From NCBI RefSeq assembly GCF_000192745.1, contig NC_015259.1, positions 2,619,001 through 2,683,000 on the forward strand: 64,000 bases of DNA, read 5' to 3'. Origin of the DNA: Polymorphum gilvum SL003B-26A1. Its GTDB lineage: Bacteria > Pseudomonadota > Alphaproteobacteria > Rhizobiales > Stappiaceae. Position numbers and translations under genes: made by a program. Within the stretch, counting starts at the first letter, position 1; each line of letters opens with the position of its first letter. Shown here one piece after another: positions 34,361-41,543 of this stretch. The notes beneath the pieces are model-generated. The model saw only the letters and a list, made by a program, of their open reading frames with translations, ran no database searches and had not been told where the DNA came from.

Positions 34361-35071
34361 TCAGTCGTCGAACAGGTCGGAGAAGTCCTCGGCGATCCGG
34401 GGCAGCGAGGTGAGGATCTCGCGCAGATGGCCGCTCATGGCGGCGGCAGCGGCGTCCGGGTCGTGCGCCTCGATAGCGGCGACAATGTCGGCGTGCTGGG
34501 CGACCAGCGTCGCCATCGGGGTCGCCGCCGGCAGGCTGAGGAAGCGCACCCGGTCCATCTGAACCTTCAGATCCTCCACCACCAGCCAGGCGCGCCGGCA
34601 GTCGACGCTGTCGGCGATCGCCTCGTGGAAGCGCTCGTCGAGCTGGAGGAACTCCGAATGCTGGCCGGCGGCGGCCGCGGCCTCCTGGCGGCGCAGCAGC
34701 CCCTTGAAGGCGTCGATGCTGGCCGGCGAGGCCTCGAGCGCGGCCTTGCGCACCAGCGCGACCTCGATCGCCTCGCGGATGAAACGGGCGTTCTCCACCT
34801 CCTTGCGCGAGATCAGTTCCACGAACGTGCCGCGCTGGGGGCGGACCTGGACCAGGCCGACGTCGGCAAGCTTGATGAAGGCCTCGCGCACCGGCTGGCG
34901 CGACACGCCGAGCTTCCTCGCCACGTCGGCCTCCGACAGCGAATTTCCGGGGCGCAGCTGCAACTGCACGATCGCCTGCTTCAGGGTCCGGTAGACGCGA
35001 TTGCCGAAGGACGCCTGGCGCCGCGACGCCGGATCCTCGGTCAGGGTTTCAAGGTCGAGTTCGATCTTCAT
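34361..35071 (-). CDS. GntR/FCD-family regulator of the TRAP-uxuA operon
   Basis: 236 residues: winged helix at about 25-90 ('LSEADVARKLGVSRQPVREAFIKLADVGLVQVRPQRGTFV', key 'VSRQPVREA') and an FCD effector domain with metal-binding 'DERFHEAIA' and 'QHADIVAAIEAHD'. It is divergent from a TRAP transporter and mannonate dehydratase, the normal place for a sugar-acid-responsive UxuR/ExuR-like repressor. It ends 7 bases from qhpR (convergent). The intact layout matches what the pseudogene pair at 8884-9819 must once have been. Confidence 0.9.
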   Translation of the reverse strand: MKIELDLETLTEDPASRRQASFGNRVYRTLKQAIVQLQLRPGNSLSEADVARKLGVSRQPVREAFIKLADVGLVQVRPQRGTFVELISRKEVENARFIREAIEVALVRKAALEASPASIDAFKGLLRRQEAAAAAGQHSEFLQLDERFHEAIADSVDCRRAWLVVEDLKVQMDRVRFLSLPAATPMATLVAQHADIVAAIEAHDPDAAAAAMSGHLREILTSLPRIAEDFSDLFDD

Positions 35072-35083
35072 GTTGACTCAAGA

Positions 35084-35097
35084 ATACTACCATACTA
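35084..35097. promoter_or_regulatory. AT-rich direct repeat in the GntR/dctP divergent promoter
   Basis: ATACTA-cc-ATACTA just before the GntR start, in an otherwise GC-rich setting. Likely a promoter or the operator of the adjacent GntR protein. Confidence 0.4.
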
Positions 35098-35163
35098 GTC
35101 TCCCGACAATGCAGAAGTGACCGGGATGGAGGGTCGCTTCTGGCTGACCGGGAGGAGACCATC

Positions 35164-36138
35164 GTGAAACGCTTTCGTACGATCCTGGCCGCGGGCCTTT
35201 TCGCCGCGACCGCCAGCCTACAGGCGATTGCCGCCGACTACACCCTCAATGTGAACACCGCGCTGACGCCCGAAGACCCGCTGTTCAAGGGCCTGGAGGC
35301 GTTCCGCGACACTGTCGCCGCGCGCACCGACGGCAAGGTCGAGATCCGCATCTTCCCCAGCTCGCAGCTCGGCAAGGACGAGGACGTGCTGGAACAGGCG
35401 CGCGCCGGCGCGCCGGTCGCGGTCGTCGTCGACGGCGGGCGGCTCGCCGTGTTCCAGAAGGAATTCGGCGCCCTCGGCGCGCCGTTCCTCGCGAGCGGCT
35501 ACGACGGCATCCGCAAGGTCGTCACCTCCGACCTGTTCGCCGACTGGGTCAAGCAGCTGCACGACACCGCCGGCCTGCAGGTGCTGTCGTTCAACTGGTG
35601 GCAGGGCGAACGCCACCTGCTGACCAAGAAGCCGGTCGCCTCGCCGGCAGACCTCGCCGGCGTGCGCATGCGCACCCCCGGCGCGCCGGTCTGGATGGAG
35701 ACGATCCGCGCGATGGGCGCGACGCCGACGCCGATGGGCTGGACCGAGGTCTACAGCGCGCTGCAGCAAGGCGTCATCGACGCCGCCGAAGCGCAGCATC
35801 CCGCAACGCTCGGCGCCAAGCTGGACGAGGTCATCACCCACATCACCAAGACCGGCCACATCAACCTGATCACCGGCCTGGTCGCGGGAGCCGCCTGGTA
35901 CGACAGCCTGCCGGAGGACCTGCGCCAGATCGTCAGCGAGGAAGCGTTGAAGGCCGGCGACATCGCCTCCTACGGCACCCAGGACGCGCTCTCCAGCATC
36001 GAGGCCAAGCTGACCGAGAACGGCGTCACCATCGCCGAGATCGACACGACCGTGTTCCGCGAGGCGACGGCACCGGTCTACGACATGCTCGGCTACGGCG
36101 ACCTGCGCGACACGCTGAGGGGCATCGCCGCGCAGTGA
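35164..36138 (+). CDS. dctP: TRAP transporter substrate-binding protein (DctP)
   Basis: 324 residues; signal peptide to about residue 24 ('ASLQAIAADY'), then the DctP fold with 'IFPSSQLGKDEDVLEQARAG' (key 'SSQLGKDEDV'), the carboxylate-contacting 'GVRMRTPGAPVW' and 'TPMGWTEVYSALQQGVIDAAEAQ'. GTG start, 6 bases after ggaggag. This is the sugar-acid-type DctP subfamily, different from the two at 15644 and 43971. With the uxuA gene downstream, a hexuronate or aldonate is the probable ligand. Confidence 0.92.
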   Translation: MKRFRTILAAGLFAATASLQAIAADYTLNVNTALTPEDPLFKGLEAFRDTVAARTDGKVEIRIFPSSQLGKDEDVLEQARAGAPVAVVVDGGRLAVFQKEFGALGAPFLASGYDGIRKVVTSDLFADWVKQLHDTAGLQVLSFNWWQGERHLLTKKPVASPADLAGVRMRTPGAPVWMETIRAMGATPTPMGWTEVYSALQQGVIDAAEAQHPATLGAKLDEVITHITKTGHINLITGLVAGAAWYDSLPEDLRQIVSEEALKAGDIASYGTQDALSSIEAKLTENGVTIAEIDTTVFREATAPVYDMLGYGDLRDTLRGIAAQ

Positions 36139-36154
36139 TGCCCGTGCGACACTG

Positions 36155-36183
36155 ACGGGCGCGGCCTCGCCGCGCCCGTTTTT
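36155..36183 (+). terminator. Intrinsic terminator between dctP and dctQ
   Basis: Perfect 11-base stem ACGGGCGCGGC/GCCGCGCCCGT with a CTC loop and five T. Inside an operon it should terminate part of transcription, giving more binding protein than membrane subunits. Confidence 0.85.
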
Positions 36184-36218
36184 CGTCCGCCGACCCCGGA
36201 ACCTGTCCAGGACAGCCC

Positions 36219-36728
36219 ATGACCGCGCGCCTCGCCCGACTGGAACTCTGTGTCGCGGTGGCCCTGCTGGCCGCCATCGTCGTCCTCGTCTTCGCCGCCG
36301 CGCTGATGCGGTTCTTCGGCCGGCCGCTGATCTGGTCGGTCGACCTGGCGCAGCTGCTGTTCATCTGGCTGTGCTTCCTTGGCGCGGCCCGCGCCCTGCG
36401 GTCACGCGCCCATCTGGGCGTCGACCTGATCGTCCGCCACCTTCCGGCCCGGCGCCGGCAAGCGCTCGAATTCGCACTGGCCGCGTGCTGCCTCGCCTTC
36501 CTGGCGGTGCTGTTCGTCGAGGGCATCGACCTGACGCTGCTCAACCGCCAGCGTCTGTTCGGCGACAGCGGGTTGTCCTACGCCTATGTCACGGTGGCGG
36601 TGCCGGTCGGCAGCCTGCTACTCGCGGCCTCGATCCTCGCCAACATGGTCGAGGCGTGGTGCGGGCGCGACAAAGGCCTGCTGGTATTCACGCGCACGGG
36701 CAACGGCCAGGCGGGAGACGGCCTGTGA
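36219..36728 (+). CDS. dctQ: TRAP transporter small permease (DctQ)
   Basis: 169 residues, four membrane segments; 'ALMRFFGRPLIWSVDLAQLLFIW' carries the DctQ signature (arginine before the second helix, then W-E/D-L pattern), and 'RSRAHLGVDLIVRHLP' the cytoplasmic loop. It overlaps dctM by four bases (GTGA). Confidence 0.9.
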   Translation: MTARLARLELCVAVALLAAIVVLVFAAALMRFFGRPLIWSVDLAQLLFIWLCFLGAARALRSRAHLGVDLIVRHLPARRRQALEFALAACCLAFLAVLFVEGIDLTLLNRQRLFGDSGLSYAYVTVAVPVGSLLLAASILANMVEAWCGRDKGLLVFTRTGNGQAGDGL

Positions 36729-38002
36729 TCACCATCAGCCTCGTCTTCCTCGCCTTCCTGCTACTCGGCATGCCGGTCGCCTTCGCCATCGGCATCTCCG
36801 GCTTCCTGTTCTTCGTGCTGTCCGACGTCATGCCGACCTCGATCGGCGTGCAGAAGATCGCCAGCGTATCGCAGAGCTTCCCGCTGCTGGCAGTACCGTT
36901 CTTCGTGCTTGCCGGCCACCTGATGAACGAGAGCGGCATCACCGAGCGGCTGTTCCGCTTCTCGCACGTCGCCGTGTCGTGGATGGCCGGCGGGCTCGCC
37001 CAGGTGTCGATCATCCTGTCGACGCTGATGGGCGGCGTGTCCGGCTCGGCGGTCGCCGACGCGGCCATGGAGGCGCGCGTGCTCGGACCGACCATGATCG
37101 AGAAGGGCTATTCGCGCGGCTATTCGGCCGCCGTCATCGCGCTGAGCTCGCTGATCACCGCGACCATCCCGCCGAGCCTGGGGCTGATCCTGTACGGCTA
37201 TGTCGGCAACGTGTCGATCGGCCGGCTGTTCCTCGCCGGCATCGTGCCCGGCCTGCTGATGATGGTCTTCCTGATGGTGGCCGCCTATGTCGTCGCCAGG
37301 CGGCGCGGCTATGTCGACGCGGCGGCCAAGCGGCCGACGGCGCGCGCGCTCTTCTCGGCGACGCTCGACGCCAAATGGGCCATCGCCTTCCCGATCCTGC
37401 TGGTCGTCTCGATCCGCGGCGGCGTGTTCACGCCTTCCGAGGTCGGCGCCTTCGCGGTCGTCTACGCGGTCCTCGTCGGCCTGTTCGCCCACCGCGCCCT
37501 GACGCCCGCAAAGATGCTGCGGGCGGCGGGCCACGCGGTCGAGGACATCGGCATGATCATGCTAATCATCCTGATGTCGGGCATGATCGGCTTCGCCATC
37601 ATCTTCGACCAGGTGCCGCAGGCGATCGCCGGAACCCTGCTCGGCGGCCTGTCGCAGCCGCAGATGATCGTCGCCGCGATCCTGGCGATGCTGTTCGTCG
37701 CCGGCCTGTTCGTCGAGAGCACCGTGCTGGTGCTGCTGCTGACGCCGATCTTCGTGCCGATCATCCAGAAGATCGGCTTCGACCCGGTACATTTCGGCAT
37801 CCTGATGATGACCATCGTCACGCTCGGCTCGATGACGCCGCCGGTCGGCGTCGCGATGTACACCGTGTGCAGCCTGATCGACTGCCGGGTCGAGGACTAC
37901 ATCCGCGAGTCTATCCCCTTCCTCGTCGCCATCGTGGTGCTGGTCGCGCTGTTGCTGTTCGTGCCGCAGCTGTCGCTGTTCCTGCCGAACCTCGCCTTCT
38001 GA
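36725..38002 (+). CDS. dctM: TRAP transporter large permease (DctM)
   Basis: 425 residues with about 12 membrane segments; 'LLAVPFFVLAGHLMNESGI', 'GGVSGSAVADAA', 'ATIPPSLGLILYGY' and 'TPPVGVAMYTVCSL' are all family blocks. GTG start fixed by overlap with dctQ. Ends 'LFLPNLAF', the same ending expected for the broken copy at 9437-9819, which is its closest relative in the window. Confidence 0.92.
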   Translation: MITISLVFLAFLLLGMPVAFAIGISGFLFFVLSDVMPTSIGVQKIASVSQSFPLLAVPFFVLAGHLMNESGITERLFRFSHVAVSWMAGGLAQVSIILSTLMGGVSGSAVADAAMEARVLGPTMIEKGYSRGYSAAVIALSSLITATIPPSLGLILYGYVGNVSIGRLFLAGIVPGLLMMVFLMVAAYVVARRRGYVDAAAKRPTARALFSATLDAKWAIAFPILLVVSIRGGVFTPSEVGAFAVVYAVLVGLFAHRALTPAKMLRAAGHAVEDIGMIMLIILMSGMIGFAIIFDQVPQAIAGTLLGGLSQPQMIVAAILAMLFVAGLFVESTVLVLLLTPIFVPIIQKIGFDPVHFGILMMTIVTLGSMTPPVGVAMYTVCSLIDCRVEDYIRESIPFLVAIVVLVALLLFVPQLSLFLPNLAF

Positions 38003-38059
38003 GGAAAGGCCCGCGCCGATGACCTGCCCTACCCCCCTTCCCGTCCTGGAGCCCAACGC

Positions 38060-39286
38060 ATGAAAGCCACCTGGCGCTGGTTCGGTCCGTCCGACCGTGT
38101 CTCGATCTCCGACGTCCGCCAGGCCGGCGCCACCGGCGTCGTCACGGCGCTGCATCACGTGCCCGACGGCACGGTGTGGAGCGTGGAGGAGATCCGCAAG
38201 CGCCAGCAGGACGTGGAACAGACCGCCGACGGCTCGCCGAGCGGGCTCGCCTGGGAGGTGGTCGAGAGCCTGCCGGTGTCGGAGGCGATCAAGCAACAGA
38301 AAGGCGACTGGCGGGCGCATGTCGAGGCCTACAAGACCAGCCTGCGCCATCTCGCCGGCTGCGGCATTCAGGTCGTCTGCTACAACTTCATGCCGGTGCT
38401 CGACTGGACGCGCACCGAGTTGAAATGGCGGCTGGCGAGCGGCGTCACCTGCATGCGCTTCGACCTGACCGACTTCGTCGTCTTCGACGTGCACCTGGTC
38501 GGCCGGGCGGCGGCGCGCGAGGCCTTTCCCGAAGCGGTGCTTGCGGCCGCCGAACGGCGCTTCGCCGGCATGGCCGACGCCGAGCGGGCGCGGCTCGCCG
38601 CCAACATCACCTGCGGCCTGCCGGGGGCGGCGAGCGTGCCCTCGCTCGACGACGTCAAGGCGCTGCTGGCGCAATACGACGGCATCTCGGCGGAGCGGCT
38701 GCGGGCGCATTTCGTCGCCTTCCTGGAGGAAGTCGTGCCGGTTGCCGAAGAGCTCGGCCTGCGGCTGTGCTGCCACCCAGACGATCCGCCCTTCCCGCTG
38801 CTCGGCCTGCCGCGCATCATGTCGACGGAGGCCGACTGCCGCGCCGTGCTGGCGGCCGTCGACAGCCCGGCGAACGGCGTGACGCTGTGCTCGGGCTCAC
38901 TTGGCGTGCGCTCCGACAACGACCTGCCTGGCATGATGGAACGGCTCGGGCCGCGGGTGCATTTCCTGCACCTGCGCAACGTGCAGAGCGATCCGGGCCT
39001 CACCGCCGACGAGACGCGGCGCCTGCATTCCTTTCACGAGAGCGAGCATCTGTCGGGCAACACCGACATGATCGCGCTGATCGCGGCGGTCGGGCGGGAG
39101 GAGGCGCGCCGGCGCGCTGAGTGCCGCGCCGATGCGGAGATCCCGATGCGGCCCGATCACGGCCAGGACATGCTGGACGACCTCAACCGCGACGCCCAGC
39201 CCGGCTATCCGACCATCGGCCGCATGAAGGGCCTCGCCGAACTGCTGGCGGTCGAACGCACCCTCGCCCGCGTCGGCACGCTGTGA
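38060..39286 (+). CDS. uxuA: Mannonate dehydratase
   Basis: 408 residues matching UxuA throughout: 'KATWRWFGPSDRVSISDVRQAG' start (key 'WRWFGPSD'), 'NFMPVLDWTRT', metal-binding 'CCHPDDPP', 'SGSLGVRSDND', 'HFLHLRNV' and 'MRPDHGQDM'. It dehydrates D-mannonate to 2-keto-3-deoxygluconate in glucuronate breakdown. It follows dctM by 57 bases. No mannonate oxidoreductase or KDG kinase is in the window, so the rest of the pathway must be elsewhere, or the cell imports mannonate or fructuronate directly. Confidence 0.94.
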   Translation: MKATWRWFGPSDRVSISDVRQAGATGVVTALHHVPDGTVWSVEEIRKRQQDVEQTADGSPSGLAWEVVESLPVSEAIKQQKGDWRAHVEAYKTSLRHLAGCGIQVVCYNFMPVLDWTRTELKWRLASGVTCMRFDLTDFVVFDVHLVGRAAAREAFPEAVLAAAERRFAGMADAERARLAANITCGLPGAASVPSLDDVKALLAQYDGISAERLRAHFVAFLEEVVPVAEELGLRLCCHPDDPPFPLLGLPRIMSTEADCRAVLAAVDSPANGVTLCSGSLGVRSDNDLPGMMERLGPRVHFLHLRNVQSDPGLTADETRRLHSFHESEHLSGNTDMIALIAAVGREEARRRAECRADAEIPMRPDHGQDMLDDLNRDAQPGYPTIGRMKGLAELLAVERTLARVGTL

Positions 39287-39301
39287 CGCGAAAACCGCGT
39301 C
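39285..39301. terminator. Small hairpin between uxuA and the tetR gene
   Basis: GACGCG-aaaac-CGCGTC spans the uxuA stop and the tetR stop. Short stem, no T-run; possible weak bidirectional terminator. Confidence 0.35.
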
Positions 39302-39983
39302 AGCCGGCCGGCAGGGCCGCGCCAGCGGCAGGCAGCGCCTCGGCCTGGGCGCAGGCGACGGCGGGCCGGGCGCCAATCTCGAACGCGTCGAGGAAGCGGT
39401 CGATGGCGGCGGCGATCGCCGGGCCGGAGTCGTCCGGACAAGGCATCTGATAGACGTAGCGGCGGATGCCAATGTAGACGATGCCGCCGTGCAGATTCCA
39501 CAGGTCCTCCATCTCCGGCTTGCGTGCGGCGCGGGCCTCGTGGCGGAACTCCTGCAGCAGCGGCTTCAGCAGCAGCGTGCTGACGTGCTGGAGGTAGCGC
39601 CGGTTCAGTTCCGCGCCGGCGAGGCCCGAGAACATGAAGATGCGCATCCACTCGTAGCTGAAGATCGCGCCGGTGTACTCGCGATAGAAGGTGAGCGCGC
39701 GCTCGCGGATCGGGCGGGCGCGGTCGGCGATCACGCCCGGCCAGTCGGGCGAGATCCGGTCCAGGTAGACGCTGCGGTAGACCGCTTCCAGGAGATCGGT
39801 CTTGGTGGCGAAATAGTTGAAGATCAGGGATTGGGTGACGCCGAGGCGCTTGGACAGCTCGCGCGTGTTGCCGTCCAGCCCGACCTCCGAGAAATAGGCG
39901 GTCGCGCCGGCGATGATGAGGGCCCGGCGCTCCTCCGGCGACAGGCGCCTGCGGTCGCCGGGCGATGTGTCCCGTGTCGTCAT
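39300..39983 (-). CDS. TetR-family regulator of the molybdenum hydroxylase operon
   Basis: 227 residues: N-terminal helix-turn-helix ('NTRELSKRLGVTQSLIFNYFATKTDLLEAVY' region, key 'GVTQSLIFNYFATK') and a C-terminal ligand domain with several aromatic residues. The ATG at 39983 (MTTRDTSPGD) follows aggggcc; longer frames are unlikely. Divergent from the coxMSL-like genes with a palindrome between, so it probably represses them and responds to their substrate. Confidence 0.87.
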   Translation of the reverse strand: MTTRDTSPGDRRRLSPEERRALIIAGATAYFSEVGLDGNTRELSKRLGVTQSLIFNYFATKTDLLEAVYRSVYLDRISPDWPGVIADRARPIRERALTFYREYTGAIFSYEWMRIFMFSGLAGAELNRRYLQHVSTLLLKPLLQEFRHEARAARKPEMEDLWNLHGGIVYIGIRRYVYQMPCPDDSGPAIAAAIDRFLDAFEIGARPAVACAQAEALPAAGAALPAG

Positions 39984-40090
39984 GGCCCCTGTCTGCCGCA
40001 TTCGCGCGCCCCGGAAAACCCTTTTCTTACAGCCCGCGCAGCGACGCGCGTGGCATGGACAAGAATGCGCTTGCAATTTTGCGATCTGCA

Positions 40091-40108
40091 ATAGATCATT
40101 TGATCAAT
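40091..40108. promoter_or_regulatory. Palindromic operator upstream of the molybdenum hydroxylase
   Basis: ATAGATCA-TT-TGATCAAT, arms identical at 7 of 8 positions. Located in the 209-base divergent gap; size and two-base centre fit a TetR operator. The layout resembles the RutR box (TTGACCANNTGGTCAA), although the regulator does not look like RutR itself. Confidence 0.65.
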
Positions 40109-40192
40109 AAGCGCGAGACACAGTCCCCTGCCCCGCAGGACCGCCGGAGGAGCGGAGCGGACCGGCGTCTTGCGAGAGGGAGGACATCGTCA

Positions 40193-41029
40193 ATGAAAGC
40201 CGCAACGGCCGGATACGTCCGGGCGACATCTCTTTCCCATGCCGTCACACTGCTCGCCGCCTCGAAGGGCCAGGCGCGCCTGCTCGCCGGCGGCCAGAGC
40301 CTGGTGGCGGCGATGAACCTCAGGCTGGCGGGCGAGACCGCCCTGATCGACATCAACGGCCTTTCCGAGCTTGGCGGCATCACCGCCGACGGCGCGGTGC
40401 TGCGCATCGGCGCGCTGACGCGCCACCGGGAGCTGGCGACCTCGCCGCTGGTCGCCTCGCTGGCGCCGGCGATCGCCCAGGCCGCGCCGCTGATCGCCCA
40501 TGCCGCGATCCGCACCCGGGGCACCATCGGCGGCTCGCTCGCCTATGCCGATCCGGCCGCCGAACTGCCGGCCTGCATGCTGGCGCTCGGCGCCACCATC
40601 GTCGTCGCCGGGCCGCAGGGCCTGCGGCGGGTGGCGGCGGAGGACTTCTTCGTCGACCTGTTCACCACGGCGCTGGCCGAGGACGAGATGATCACCGCCG
40701 TCGAGGTGCCGTTCGCGGAGCCCGGCGAGCGCCAGGCGACGTTGGAGCTGGCGCGCCGGTCGGGCGACTACGCGCTCGCCGGCATCGTGCTGGCGCGCAA
40801 GGCCGACGGACCGCGGATCGCCTTCTTCGGCGTCGGGCCGACCGCCCGGCTGGCGCGCAGCGCCATGGCGGTGCTGGCCTCGGGCGGCGACGGCGAGGCG
40901 GCCGCGGCCGTCCTCGATCGCGACCTCGATCCGCCGGACGACGTCCACGCCCCCGCCGCCGTGCGCCTGCACCTGGCGCGCGTTCTGCTGCGCCGCGCGC
41001 TGGCCGCCACACAGACCGGAGACGCCTGA
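40193..41029 (+). CDS. Molybdenum hydroxylase medium subunit (FAD)
   Basis: 278-residue FAD-binding subunit of a xanthine oxidase-family hydroxylase: 'ARLLAGGQSLVAAMNLRLA' and 'RTRGTIGGSLAYADPAAELPA' are the two FAD loops. It takes electrons from the FeS subunit. ATG preceded by gagggagga. It is first of a tight three-gene operon (1-base gap to the next gene). Confidence 0.92.
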   Translation: MKAATAGYVRATSLSHAVTLLAASKGQARLLAGGQSLVAAMNLRLAGETALIDINGLSELGGITADGAVLRIGALTRHRELATSPLVASLAPAIAQAAPLIAHAAIRTRGTIGGSLAYADPAAELPACMLALGATIVVAGPQGLRRVAAEDFFVDLFTTALAEDEMITAVEVPFAEPGERQATLELARRSGDYALAGIVLARKADGPRIAFFGVGPTARLARSAMAVLASGGDGEAAAAVLDRDLDPPDDVHAPAAVRLHLARVLLRRALAATQTGDA

Positions 41030-41030
41030 G

Positions 41031-41543
41031 ATGACCGACATGCCCCCCGACTTTGCGCGCAAGGTCGACATCCGCCTGACCGTCAACGGCGAGACGGTCG
41101 AGGCCCGCGTCGACGCCGGCCGGCACCTGGTCGACTTCCTGCGCCTCGACCTCGGCCTGACCGGCGCCCATGCCGGCTGCGAGCACGGCGTATGCGGCGC
41201 CTGCACCCTGAAGGTCGACGGCGACATCGTGCGTGGCTGCCTGGTTCTCGCCGCCCAGCTCGACGGCGCCGAGGTATGGACCGTCGAGGGCCTGACCGAC
41301 AGCGGCGCGCTGGCCGACCTGCAGGACGCCTTCGTGGCGCGCAACGCGCTGCAATGCGGCTTCTGCACGCCCGGCATGCTGGTCGCCGCCGCCGACCTGC
41401 TGGCCGACGGCGGCGTGCCGAGCCGGGCCGAGATCCGCGAGCACATCTCGGGCAACTACTGCCGCTGCACGGGCTACGAGGCGATCGTCGACGCGATCGA
41501 GACCGTCGCCCGCGCGCGCGCCGGCACGGAGGCGGCGGCATGA
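41031..41543 (+). CDS. Molybdenum hydroxylase small subunit (two [2Fe-2S])
   Basis: 170 residues. Plant-type cluster: C50, C55, C58 ('CEHGVCGAC') and C70. Second helical cluster: C109, C112 ('CGFC') and C144, C146 ('CRCTGYE'). It passes electrons from molybdenum to FAD. Four-base overlap with the large subunit. Confidence 0.95.
   Translation: MTDMPPDFARKVDIRLTVNGETVEARVDAGRHLVDFLRLDLGLTGAHAGCEHGVCGACTLKVDGDIVRGCLVLAAQLDGAEVWTVEGLTDSGALADLQDAFVARNALQCGFCTPGMLVAAADLLADGGVPSRAEIREHISGNYCRCTGYEAIVDAIETVARARAGTEAAA

Noticed and set aside
39300-39983. Calling the TetR protein RutR because of its TTGACCA-like operator
   Set aside because: The protein lacks the RutR-specific sequence I know; only the palindrome geometry is similar.
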